From the NCBI GenBank assembly GCA_030669445.1, contig DAOVDP010000010.1:1-16283 (forward strand): 16,283 nt of DNA, read 5' to 3'. This DNA is from Candidatus Latescibacterota bacterium. Lineage in GTDB: Bacteria > Latescibacterota > MVCY01. Position 1 is the first letter of the stretch. Every line of letters begins with the position of its first letter. This document shows positions 7,687-15,160 of this stretch, in pieces. Position numbers and translations under genes: made by a program. The notes below the pieces were generated by a model. It was not told the DNA's origin. It saw only the letters and a list, made by a program, of their open reading frames with translations, and did no database searches.

Positions 7687-9387
7687 ATGAAGAAAACTAC
7701 CACTATTATCTGTGCATTGCTTACTGCTACATTTTTTCTTTGCGCCTCTGGTTGTGGAAAAAAGGCGGATTTGGTGGTAGCAAATGTGGGAGAGAAAAAG
7801 ATAACCGTCGGGGACCTTTACCAAGCTGATCAAAAGGTAGCCCCAGAAGGAGAAGGGGGAATAAGGGATCCCGAAAAGTGGAGAAAATGTCTTGACCTGC
7901 TCATCAATAAGGAATTAATAGTCTTAGAAGGCAAGAATCAAGAGTTGTATAAAGATAAGAAGGTAGTCGAAGCCCTGAAAGAGAGGAAGCGAAGGTTAAT
8001 GCTTCGAAAACTCTATGAGGTAGAGGTAGAGAACAAGACAAAGGTAAGCGATGAACAAGCCAGGAAATACTTTGACCAGAATAAACTAAACGAAAAGCTA
8101 CGAATAAGCCAAATTGTGGCTAAGACAGAGTCTGCGGCGAGGCAGATTCTCAAAGAACTTGAGCAGGGCAAAAGTTTCGCTGAACTTGCCCGGCAGAAGT
8201 CCACAGATAAACGCAGTGCCCAAAAAGGCGGGGATGCCGGATGGTTTGTCCGTGGTGGACTGATCCCCAAAATTGAAGAAATTGTCTTCTCTATGAAAGT
8301 TGGTCAAGTCTCTCAGCCAGTTAAGACCCGCTCCGGGTACTCCATTCTTAAACTCACCGATAAGAAAGAGGTGAAATTCAAGCAACTGAAAGACCAGATC
8401 AAAGAGAGCCTCTTCCCCGAGGCAACAATACAAAAAAGAAGAGAGCATTCCAACTCAGTGAGGATGGAGAATCACCTTCAATATGAGGATCAAGGATTCA
8501 AGCTCTTCTTGAAAACACAGAGGGAATTGGGCCAACAATTTCCTGAACTCTCTCCCGAGGTGGGGAAGACTATTCTGTACAGATTCGATAGGGGAGAAAT
8601 AACGCTAACTGATTTTGTAGAGGGCCTGAAACAGCTCTGTCGCAGTTGCAAGTATCCGGCAATCGGAGACAGTGCTGCCTGGAAACCAATAGCCGACCAA
8701 GTGGTTTTAGAGTTTGCGCTTTTGCCCCGAGTCGCTCGCCAATTAGGGTTAGATAGAGACAAGAAGATCACAGCTCAATTAGAGCGAGACAAAAAAGCGC
8801 TTATGGCAGAGAGACTGCGGGAAATTGAAGTTCTTGAAAAAATGGATATTACGGAAGCACAAACAAGAGAGTATTTCCACGCCCATCGTGACGACTACAT
8901 AGCACCGGCTCGGGCCGAGGTTATAGATATCTTATTAAAGGAGAAAAAACAGGCGGAGACTATCCTCCAACGGCTTAAGCAGGGTGCTGATATGGAACAA
9001 CTGGCTGAGAAACACAGCACTCTCAAGAGGCCGGGGGAATTCAGATGGAAATTTCCTGTAGTCAATGATAAAAGGTCGGAGAGCATATTTGGAAAGCGCT
9101 TCGTGAAGGCGGTCTTTGAGGCAAGACTGGGAGAAATCATAGGTCCTATAGAGGTAAGAAGAGGATATGCGGTGTTTAAGGTCCTGAAGAGAGAGCCATC
9201 TCGGAGGAGAAGTCTTGGCGAGGTCAAGAATGCGGTGACCACACTCCTCCAACAAAGAGAGGAAGAAAGGTTGTTTAGTGAATTCATAAAGAATCTACGG
9301 GAGAAATACGACCCCCAAATAACCATCTACGAAGACATCTTACAGAAAGTAACCACAGGAGGGACAGATGCTTCTGCGCATAGCTAA
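7687..9387 (+). CDS. Lipoprotein with two parvulin-type peptidyl-prolyl isomerase domains (SurA/PrsA-like foldase)
   Basis: The N-terminus MKKTTTIICALLTATFFLCA followed by SGC is a lipoprotein signal with Cys23 as the predicted lipidated residue, so the protein is anchored in a membrane facing the periplasm. A SurA-N-like helical region follows. The first parvulin (PpiC/rotamase) domain spans about residues 138-230 and includes FAELARQKSTD and GDAGWFVRGGLIPKIEEIVF. A second, more diverged one spans about residues 408-502 (MEQLAEKHST, then FVKAVFEARLGEIIGPIEV). The family helps fold outer-membrane and exported proteins. Length is 566 residues. A ribosome site, GAGGAG, lies before the ATG. The stop overlaps the next gene by 20 bases, so translation is probably coupled. 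Which domain is active is not known; the second lacks several family-typical residues. Confidence 0.88.
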   Translation: MKKTTTIICALLTATFFLCASGCGKKADLVVANVGEKKITVGDLYQADQKVAPEGEGGIRDPEKWRKCLDLLINKELIVLEGKNQELYKDKKVVEALKERKRRLMLRKLYEVEVENKTKVSDEQARKYFDQNKLNEKLRISQIVAKTESAARQILKELEQGKSFAELARQKSTDKRSAQKGGDAGWFVRGGLIPKIEEIVFSMKVGQVSQPVKTRSGYSILKLTDKKEVKFKQLKDQIKESLFPEATIQKRREHSNSVRMENHLQYEDQGFKLFLKTQRELGQQFPELSPEVGKTILYRFDRGEITLTDFVEGLKQLCRSCKYPAIGDSAAWKPIADQVVLEFALLPRVARQLGLDRDKKITAQLERDKKALMAERLREIEVLEKMDITEAQTREYFHAHRDDYIAPARAEVIDILLKEKKQAETILQRLKQGADMEQLAEKHSTLKRPGEFRWKFPVVNDKRSESIFGKRFVKAVFEARLGEIIGPIEVRRGYAVFKVLKREPSRRRSLGEVKNAVTTLLQQREEERLFSEFIKNLREKYDPQITIYEDILQKVTTGGTDASAHS

Positions 9388-10639
9388 GATTTGGTTGTTC
9401 TCCTCTCTATTAATGGTCTCCTCTGCAGCTGCCCAGCAAATTATCGACAGAATCGTTGCTGTGGTGGACGATGAGCTTATTCTCCAATCAGAGCTTGAGC
9501 AGGCTCTGCAGTTTGAGATATCGCAGCAAGCTCTCACTGCTACTGACAAAGACCGATTTCGTGACCAACTGTTAGAAGCGATGGTCAATGACAAGGTGCT
9601 TCTGATTAAAGCCAAAAGAGACAGTATCGTAGTGAGCGACAACGAGGTTGACGATGCCCTCCAGGAACAATTGGACAGGATCAAAGCGGAAGTGGGCTCA
9701 GAGGAGGGATATGAAAAACTGCTGGAAAGGGAAGGAATAACGGAAAGAGAACTCCGCAGGCGCTATCGGAGTCAAATCCGCAACTATCTATTGAAACAGA
9801 AAGTCATGGCATCTCTCAGCAATCAAATCGTTATCTCCTATAAGGATGTGGTTGACTTTTACAATGCCCACATAGATAGCCTTCCTCCTCGCCCTCAGAT
9901 GGTCAGCCTCAGCCAGATATTTCTGAGATTCCCTGACCATGAAGATGAGAGCTATCAGAAGATCTCTGAGCTTCTGCAGAGGATACATCAGGGCGAGGAT
10001 TTCGCCCAACTGGCGAAGAAGTACTCCCAAGACCCTGGCTCTGCTGAAGCGGGCGGTGATCTGGGTTTTTTCTCACCAGGCACTATGTTACCCGAATTCG
10101 AAGAGATAGCTTTCTCCTTGAGCCCGGGAACGGTTAGTGATGTGGTGAGAACAACCGCAGGATATCATCTAATTAAAGTAGAAGAAAAGAAGGGCGATAA
10201 AATTAGAGCTCGTCACATCTTAATTAGAGTCAGTCCTACGAAAGCAGATGTCAAAACAGTGGCTGCCGAACTGGAGACCTTAAGAACCCGAACCCTCAAT
10301 GGCGAGGACTTCTCCGAATTGGCCCAGAAGTATTCTATGGATATCCAGAGCGCAGCTCAAGGCGGACTTTTGGGCTGGTTCTCGGTAGAACAGCTTCCAC
10401 CTGCCTTCAAACAGATTGCCACAAAGCTGGAGGTGGGGCAAATCAGCGCTCCCATTCCCATTGATTCCGGGATGTGTATCTTCCGGTTGAACGATAGCCA
10501 GCCCCAGCGACCGCTTGAGTTGGAACAAGATCGTGACCTATTAGACAATATGCTCAGACAGGAAAAATTGAGACAGACCTTTGATAGGATGATCGCCTCT
10601 CTAAAACAGCAAATCTACATAGACATAAGGAGAGATTGA
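9368..10639 (+). CDS. surA: Periplasmic SurA-like peptidyl-prolyl isomerase and chaperone
   Basis: SurA escorts unfolded outer-membrane proteins across the periplasm to the BAM complex. The 423-residue protein has a cleavable signal (MLLRIAKIWLFSSLLMVSSA then AAQQ) and a SurA-N domain beginning IIDRIVAVVDDELILQSEL. Two parvulin domains lie at about residues 175-275 (FAQLAKKYSQDPGSAEAGGD, LPEFEEIAF) and 279-377 (RARHILIRV, FSELAQKYSMD, GLLGWFSVEQLP). A C-terminal helix ends with the typical QQIYIDIR. Length is close to E. coli SurA (428). The ATG lies 20 bases inside the end of the preceding lipoprotein gene, with AGGAGGGA just upstream. The gene symbol is given by domain order and length; an orthologue test has not been made. 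Confidence 0.88.
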   Translation: MLLRIAKIWLFSSLLMVSSAAAQQIIDRIVAVVDDELILQSELEQALQFEISQQALTATDKDRFRDQLLEAMVNDKVLLIKAKRDSIVVSDNEVDDALQEQLDRIKAEVGSEEGYEKLLEREGITERELRRRYRSQIRNYLLKQKVMASLSNQIVISYKDVVDFYNAHIDSLPPRPQMVSLSQIFLRFPDHEDESYQKISELLQRIHQGEDFAQLAKKYSQDPGSAEAGGDLGFFSPGTMLPEFEEIAFSLSPGTVSDVVRTTAGYHLIKVEEKKGDKIRARHILIRVSPTKADVKTVAAELETLRTRTLNGEDFSELAQKYSMDIQSAAQGGLLGWFSVEQLPPAFKQIATKLEVGQISAPIPIDSGMCIFRLNDSQPQRPLELEQDRDLLDNMLRQEKLRQTFDRMIASLKQQIYIDIRRD

Positions 10640-10653
10640 AGGAGGCCATAAAA

Positions 10654-11835
10654 ATGAAAAGGGCTGAACTCTTTTCTGTTCGATGGACAAAACTGAACAG
10701 AGCGGTATTGCTGGCATTATTTCTAATGCCCAGTTTGGTATTAGCGACCGAAGGTTTTGATCCCTCCCAAAATCCAGAGCTGATGCGGCTAATTCCCCCA
10801 CCGGATACGAGCAAGGTGGCCAAAGCGCTCCAACGTGCAGGGACAAACTGGCAGGAGTTGGCAAAAGCGCTCCAGCAGGTCAAACCAGAATACCGGCCAG
10901 GAATGATAACCCTAATCTCCCCTCTCAGGTCGGTAGACCTGTTCTCTCCCACCGCTGAAATGCTACTTCAAGAGGTTAATTATGCCTACAAAGCTCGGCA
11001 AGAACTGCCGTGGCAGATTAGGGAGGAAGAATTTGAAAGATATGTTCTCCCGTTTCGCATCAGCTCAGAGTGGTTTATCCCTTGGCGGGCAGAATTCTAC
11101 GGGCAATTTCGTTCTATGGTTGAAGGCACCAATACAGCCACAGAAATGGCCAGAATAGTGAACAGATGGGTAGAGGACAACATAGAGGTGAAATCTCGGT
11201 GGGGCGGCAGATGGCCTCAGGCACCTATCCTCACCTTAAGGGGTAGAGGCGGAAACCAGGTCTCGGTCACCGTCTTCACTGTAGCTGTCCTCCGATCCGT
11301 AGGCATACCCAGTCGTCTTGTCAGAGTGGATTTCTTTGCAGACAGCCCGGGGGGAACCGCCTGGGTAGAAATCCTCTCCGACGGCCAGTGGTTACCCCTT
11401 TACCCTCACCACCCTGCTGACCTTGGCGATTTCGGCAGACTGAATCGGGAGCATCCCAGGGCTATTCCCTTAGTCTACGCCGACAGAAAAGAGAATGTTA
11501 CTGCCCACTACTCTCCTATGGGAACTCTGAAGGTAGCCATAACCGCTCTCGACAGCCTGAGCCGGGGGGAAAGATCCATTGATTTCAGCGTAGGGGTATT
11601 CAATGACGGCGGTTGGCGAACGGTTACTGACCGGATGGGATTTTCATTCGCCCCAGACAGTACCGGGGCCTTCCAGATAGAACTGGGTGTGGGAGATTAC
11701 CTGGCAGAGGCAGAGATAGACAAATATCTCATCTTTCTGAAAAGATTCAGCATAGAGAAGGATGAAACCACCTGTATTGAGATAAATCCGAAGAGATGGG
11801 AGTACACAGAGGATATCTACGACTCGTACCGATAG
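10654..11835 (+). CDS. Secreted transglutaminase-fold protein without the catalytic triad
   Basis: The start at ATG 10654 is preferred over an upstream TTG because AAGGAGG (10639-10645) sits 8 bases before it and overlaps the stop of the SurA gene. The N-terminus has a signal peptide (AVLLALFLMPSLVLA). Residues about 150-255 resemble a transglutaminase-like core: the stretch VAVLRSVGIPSRLV matches the helix after the catalytic Cys, and TAWVEILSDGQWLPLYP matches the region that normally reads HAWVEV...WVPVDP. By that alignment the catalytic Cys is Gln202, His is Thr235 and Asp is Tyr250. The protein is therefore probably a binding or structural pseudoenzyme. A beta-rich C-terminal segment follows, resembling a carboxypeptidase-regulatory-like domain. 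Co-transcription with two foldases suggests an envelope role. Fold moderately sure, function unknown. Confidence 0.75.
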   Translation: MKRAELFSVRWTKLNRAVLLALFLMPSLVLATEGFDPSQNPELMRLIPPPDTSKVAKALQRAGTNWQELAKALQQVKPEYRPGMITLISPLRSVDLFSPTAEMLLQEVNYAYKARQELPWQIREEEFERYVLPFRISSEWFIPWRAEFYGQFRSMVEGTNTATEMARIVNRWVEDNIEVKSRWGGRWPQAPILTLRGRGGNQVSVTVFTVAVLRSVGIPSRLVRVDFFADSPGGTAWVEILSDGQWLPLYPHHPADLGDFGRLNREHPRAIPLVYADRKENVTAHYSPMGTLKVAITALDSLSRGERSIDFSVGVFNDGGWRTVTDRMGFSFAPDSTGAFQIELGVGDYLAEAEIDKYLIFLKRFSIEKDETTCIEINPKRWEYTEDIYDSYR

Positions 11836-11881
11836 AAGTGCTCTTCTCGTTTTCATATTAACCTGTTTGCTAAAGCCCAAG

Positions 11882-11916
11882 GGAAGCAGGCTTTTGATGA
11901 GACCTGCTTCCTATTC
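11882..11916 (+). terminator. Probable terminator of the foldase operon
   Basis: A perfect 9-base-pair stem (GGAAGCAGG at 11882-11890 with CCTGCTTCC at 11903-11911) has a 12-base loop and is followed by a T-rich but interrupted tract (TATTCTTTC). It lies 46 bases after the stop. Strength is probably moderate because of the long loop and the mixed T tract. Confidence 0.65.
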
Positions 11917-12021
11917 TTTCCTCTCTCCTACCCTATCCTTGTTCCTCTCTTACCCCACTCGTCGAAACAGGAATAACTCCGCTCAACTTAGTATACTTAC
12001 GATTGGCCCAGCATCCGGAAC

Positions 12022-12439
12022 AAGGTGACTGATTATCGACGGTGACCGGAAAATGCTCCATGTCAAGGGAGATAAGGACCGTTACACGCTTTTATCGGAG
12101 GTGGCACTGGAAACCTTACGTAATTATCACAAGGGTTACCGGCCCAAAGAATGGTTATTTGAAGGACAGAGAAAGGGACATTACTCACGGCGAAGTGTTG
12201 AAAAGATCATGGACAACGCTATCAAGCGTGCCCGAATTTAAAAGAAAGCCTCCGTTCATACCTTACGCCATAGCTTTGCCACGCATCTTTTAGAACATGG
12301 TATAGACATTCGTTATATTCAAGAGCTTTTAGGCCATTCCAACATCAAGATAACTCAAATGTATACTCATGTTGCTAAGCAAGAGACGGAGAAGATTATG
12401 AGCCCATTGGACCAGATTATGAAGAAGAGAGGAAATTGA
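12022..12439 (+). pseudogene. Decayed tyrosine recombinase (XerC/D-like integrase), truncated, frameshifted and with an internal stop
   Basis: The catalytic C-terminal half of a tyrosine recombinase is readable. KVTD (12022-12033), one extra base, then IDGDRKMLHVKGDKDRYTLL continues in a frame that reaches KRARI, a TAA at 12239-12241, and in the same frame [34 protein letters not shown] and SPLD, ending at 12439. The catalytic Lys (GDKDR), the H-x-x-R box, the GH box and the Tyr are present. The first Arg box and the whole N-terminal DNA-binding domain are gone. The in-frame TAA could come from one A-to-T change of an AAA Lys codon. The integron-integrase-specific insertion between the Lys and H-x-x-R regions is absent, so this is XerC/D-like rather than a true IntI. 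It lies just before the cassette array. Confidence 0.85.
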
Positions 12440-12470
12440 AAGTGGGTGAATTACAATTTCGCAGCAAGGG

Positions 12471-12535
12471 GGGATTAGCGAAACTTTCTTCGCATATGAC
12501 CCCAAATCGGCGGGATTAGCGAAAGTTTTTTCGCA
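12471..12535 (+). repeat. Pair of 24-base direct repeats with internal hairpins, next to first cassette boundary
   Basis: Copy 1 (12471-12494) and copy 2 (12512-12535) both begin GGGATTAGCGAAA and end TTCGCA, matching at 22 of 24 positions. Copy 2 is part of a near-perfect 12-base-pair hairpin (12513-12524 with 12529-12540). TTCGCA occurs a third time at 12458-12463. The repeats lie between the recombinase remnant and the first cassette boundary at 12545, where integrons carry attI with its integrase-binding direct repeats. That role is an inference. Confidence 0.6.
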
Positions 12536-12608
12536 AATCCAGTAGTTATACGCCAGTTCTTCTCCTACTGGTTCTATAGAAAAGCTCACTTCCTGTGGAG
12601 CTAATGCA

Positions 12609-13352
12609 ATGGACAATCGATCATCAGAATACATACAAGGAGTTACAGTAAACCATAACACTTCCAGATACACAGAGCTCTTACTGCGCTCCCTATTTGC
12701 GAGACATTCCTCTGGTTTGGATCTATTTGTCACCATCATGGACAACAGATCCGGCGACGACATGACGAATCTGCGAGCTTTCGCAGAGAGTAAAGGCATT
12801 CCTATTATTCAATCTGGGTTCAGCATCGACACCAAGTTCAATTCTCATGGGGAGATATTGACCAAGTTCGTTCTGGAACATCCCAATTGCTCCTATTACC
12901 TTCTTTTGGATGCGGACGTATGTTTTCTGGAACAGAACACAATCGACACAATGGTTGCTGAAGTGGAAGGTCAGAAGGATGTATTTGGCATAGCTCCTCG
13001 ACAAACCTGGGATGGGGAAGAAGAAATACCGGAGAACATGCGAGACAGAGTTTACTTCTGGCGATTGCATCCATGTTGTGCACTAATAAAGAACTCGGCT
13101 GTTTTCAGGAGGATTGTTGAGGAAGTCGGCATGATGCCCATCACGTATTGGTGGGGAAATGAAGAAAGATATCTTGATACTTGTGAACTGATGACGAAGG
13201 TGATGAAGAGCCATGGATTAAGACACGTACTTTCCTCAAAAATGGTCTACCATTTTTTCAACGTAGCATACAATCCTCAATGGATGGAAGATAAGAACAG
13301 AAGGTGTGATGCACTATTGAGACAGTTCCGTGATCAGGAGCTGACCAAGTAG
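12609..13352 (+). CDS. GT-A glycosyltransferase, family 2-like (cassette 1)
   Basis: The 247-residue soluble protein opens with GVTVNHNTSRYTELLLRSLF and VTIMDNRSGDD, the nucleotide-sugar-binding start of family 2-like glycosyltransferases. A DxD-type metal site, LLLDADV (Asp101 and Asp103), lies in the expected place about 100 residues in. The later segments HPCCALIKNSAVF and GNEERYLDTCEL fit an acceptor-side region. No membrane segment was seen. It probably transfers a sugar to a surface glycan or small acceptor; donor and acceptor are unknown. The ATG at 12609 follows a weak GGAG. It is the only gene of cassette 1, and the attC-like site begins 20 bases after its stop, which is the tight ORF-attC packing usual in cassettes. 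Confidence 0.8.
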   Translation: MDNRSSEYIQGVTVNHNTSRYTELLLRSLFARHSSGLDLFVTIMDNRSGDDMTNLRAFAESKGIPIIQSGFSIDTKFNSHGEILTKFVLEHPNCSYYLLLDADVCFLEQNTIDTMVAEVEGQKDVFGIAPRQTWDGEEEIPENMRDRVYFWRLHPCCALIKNSAVFRRIVEEVGMMPITYWWGNEERYLDTCELMTKVMKSHGLRHVLSSKMVYHFFNVAYNPQWMEDKNRRCDALLRQFRDQELTK

Positions 13353-13371
13353 TGAAACAGCGTGATGAACC

Positions 13372-13454
13372 GGCGCATAACAGGGGATGTGCTGCTCACT
13401 CCGTTCGCCCAAACCGCCCTTCGGGCGGCTTCGCACATCCCCGGAACGTTATAC
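13372..13454 (+). other. attC-like recombination site 1
   Basis: R'' is GCATAAC (13375-13381) and R' is GTTATAC (13448-13454). Between them is a perfect 10-base-pair outer stem, GGGGATGTGC (13383-13392) with GCACATCCCC (13433-13442), an internal CGCCCAA (13406-13412) and a terminal hairpin CCGCCC-TTC-GGGCGG. The R''-to-R' length is 80 bases. The layout (R'', L'', variable terminal stem, L', R') is that of an integron attC. Confidence 0.75.
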
Positions 13455-13646
13455 AAAATGGCCTGCTCATTCCTTTTAGCCAACATAACGGTTGGCACAA
13501 CTTCGCTTATCATCGGAATTCCTGTTAGTTTCTCCGACGCTACGTAATGGGGTCGGATTGCGTCCGCAAAGTTGAGTTGAAGCTTTCTATAATCAGGCAC
13601 AAAGTGCAATAAAATAGGAGAAGTTAGGGGTCGCTGTTAACAAACA
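13455..13646. other. Cassette 2 leader, no gene seen
   Basis: This stretch lies between attC-like site 1 and the methyltransferase gene. It is clearly more GC-rich than the gene that follows. I see no gene and no second attC-like fold in it. The abrupt drop in GC near 13620 suggests the AT-rich gene was captured together with only its nearest upstream bases. Confidence 0.4.
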
Positions 13647-13677
13647 TTTATATTCAGTTAATATTTCTACTTATAAT
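13647..13677 (+). promoter_or_regulatory. TATA-type promoter element(s) directly before a start codon without ribosome site
   Basis: TTTATATT (13647-13654) is centred about 27 bases before the ATG at 13678, and TATAAT (13672-13677) touches the ATG. No purine-rich ribosome site precedes the ATG. The first arrangement fits an archaeal TATA box with a leaderless mRNA starting at the ATG. The second fits a bacterial -10 box, but with transcription starting inside the frame. Both readings rest on position only. Confidence 0.35.
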
Positions 13678-14844
13678 ATGAATCAAATAATTAAGCAACT
13701 TTTGAAAATAAGAGATGTCTGCAAAAGACGTTCATTATTAGAGAGAAAAGGATTGAATCAAGATCAAATTGAGGAAATATTAGAGCAGGTTCATTTACAA
13801 GTTAAAGGCAAAATGAAATTTCCTAGAGCAAATTTAATGAAATTTAGCAGGGAGGGTCTTGCTCAGGCTTCTTCGAAATACTTGGCAGAATATAGAACTT
13901 GGAAAATGAAGTACAGGTTAGGAGAAATTAAGAGTTCTTTAGATATTTGCTGCGGAATTGGAGGAGATGCAATTGCAATGGCAACAAGATGGAAAGTTGT
14001 TGCAGTTGAGAAAGATGAAGATATAATTGAAATGGCAAAGCATAATATTAAAGTCTATAATTTGGAAAAAAATGTTTATTTTATTCAGGGAGATATTATC
14101 AAATTAATTAACGACAAAGAATTTATTGATAAAGTCATAGATGTGAATTGTATATTCTTTGATCCAAGTAGGAGGTCCAAAGAAAAACGAACTGTAAAAA
14201 TTGAGGAGTATCAACCTCCTCTGTCATTTGTAGAGAAACTTCAAACAATTTCACCAAATATATGTGTTAAGATATCTCCTGGCACAGATTTGGATAGAAT
14301 CAAATATAATTGTGATATAGAAGTTGTATCTTACAAAGGAGAAGTTAAAGAAGTTATGTTATGGTTCGGAGATTTTAAAGAAATTTCTAATAGAAATCAA
14401 ATCTTAGCAACTAAGTTGCCAGAAAAAATTACACTAGTAAAGGAAGAACATAAACTGGACATCTCTCAATCTGAACCTAAGAAATATTTATATGAACCTG
14501 ATCCCGCATTTATTAAAGCACATATGATTAAAGCTTTAGCAAAGAAATTTGGATTAGGCCTTATTAATATTAAAATTGCATATTTAACAGGAGATGAAAA
14601 AATTGAAACTCCTCTTCTTAATAAGTATCTTATTAAACAGGTGTTAAATCTAGAGTATGAAAAAATCAATAATACCTTATCTGAACTAAACATCGGAAGA
14701 GTGGATTTTAAAGCAAGAGGAGTAAATATTAATTTACATAACATCCGTAGAAAAATTCGAGGAAAAGGAAGAAATAAAGGACTTGTAATATTTACTAAAA
14801 TTGATGGAAAAAACCAAGCAATTATTTGCACATATCACAGATAA
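13678..14844 (+). CDS. AT-rich SAM-dependent methyltransferase with probable THUMP-like C-terminus (cassette 2)
   Basis: The 388-residue protein has a class I methyltransferase core. Motif I is LDICCGIGGDAIAMA near residue 88, motif II VVAVEKDED near 108, and the catalytic-loop position reads FFDPSRR near residue 161. The order (helical N-terminus, methyltransferase, long C-terminal part with DPAFIKAHMIKALAKKFGL and ending FTKIDGKNQAIICTYHR) and the length resemble the THUMP-like methyltransferase family known from Bacteroidetes (PG_1098 type) and Archaea, which probably acts on RNA. This family assignment comes from memory. Base composition is about 30% GC by eye against about 50% in the chromosomal part, with AGA as the main Arg codon, so recent transfer is likely. 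No ribosome site precedes the ATG. Confidence 0.7.
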   Translation: MNQIIKQLLKIRDVCKRRSLLERKGLNQDQIEEILEQVHLQVKGKMKFPRANLMKFSREGLAQASSKYLAEYRTWKMKYRLGEIKSSLDICCGIGGDAIAMATRWKVVAVEKDEDIIEMAKHNIKVYNLEKNVYFIQGDIIKLINDKEFIDKVIDVNCIFFDPSRRSKEKRTVKIEEYQPPLSFVEKLQTISPNICVKISPGTDLDRIKYNCDIEVVSYKGEVKEVMLWFGDFKEISNRNQILATKLPEKITLVKEEHKLDISQSEPKKYLYEPDPAFIKAHMIKALAKKFGLGLINIKIAYLTGDEKIETPLLNKYLIKQVLNLEYEKINNTLSELNIGRVDFKARGVNINLHNIRRKIRGKGRNKGLVIFTKIDGKNQAIICTYHR

Positions 14845-14937
14845 GTAACAGCGATCCCACTTAGTTCTATGAAAACTCAAACTCAATTGAAACTGACAGA
14901 TTGATAAACGAAAATACCTATGCATATCGCAGTTCAC

Positions 14938-15106
14938 TTCGTATAACATGGGACGAGCGGCTGCGAGCTTCGCTCTCCGCCCAAATTCTGCCTTCGGCAG
15001 AACTTCGCTCGTCCCTTTTCCCTGAAAGCCCTTGACCTAACTTTGCCGTCCGAGAAAGCAAGCTTTCTCGGACGGCAAAGTTTGTCAACCCTCGGGCACG
15101 TTATCT
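14938..15106 (+). other. attC-like recombination site 2, interrupted by an inserted palindrome
   Basis: R'' is GTATAAC (14941-14947) and R' is GTTATCT (15100-15106). The outer stem is perfect over 10 bases: GGGACGAGCG (14950-14959) with CGCTCGTCCC (15006-15015). CGCCCAA lies at 14978-14984, and a terminal hairpin TTCTGCC-TTC-GGCAGAA follows. In the other two sites R' follows the stem after 5 bases; here about 84 bases (15016-15099), including a perfect palindrome, lie between. Without them the site would be about 82 bases long, like its neighbours. Confidence 0.7.
15039..15082. repeat. Perfect 21-base-pair palindrome inside attC-like site 2
   Basis: Arms 15039-15059 and 15062-15082 are exact reverse complements (left arm begins AACTTTGCCGTCCGAG) separated by two A residues. 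An outer pair, TTGAC (15032-15036) and GTCAA (15084-15088), extends the fold. No T run follows, so it is not a standard terminator. A perfect stem is unlike the bulged stems of attC sites. Confidence 0.9.
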
Positions 15107-15160
15107 GCCATTGCGGGTCTGGGATAAACAGCAAAAGCAACGAAGGAGAGATAAACCAAA

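Noticed and set aside
7569..7829. Plus-strand frame of 86 codons across the start of the lipoprotein gene
   Set aside because: It overlaps the well-supported signal peptide and lipobox in another frame and has no ribosome site.
12042..12293. Plus-strand frame of 83 codons over the recombinase remnant
   Set aside because: It is another frame of the pseudogene; the recombinase motifs lie in the frame containing the internal TAA.
12022..12439. Calling the recombinase a true integron integrase (IntI)
   Set aside because: The spacing between the Lys region and the H-x-x-R box leaves no room for the IntI-specific insertion; XerC/D-like fits better.
13334..13609. Minus-strand frame of about 91 codons across attC-like site 1
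   Set aside because: It runs through the folded site and the cassette boundary, has no recognisable motif and no good ribosome site.
13455..13677. Possible extra gene-less cassette before the methyltransferase
   Set aside because: AAC/GTT strings occur (for example around 13636), but no stem joins them and the CGCCCAA core is absent.
15039..15082. Intrinsic terminator at the perfect palindrome
   Set aside because: No T run follows either arm; the downstream bases are TGTCAACCC.
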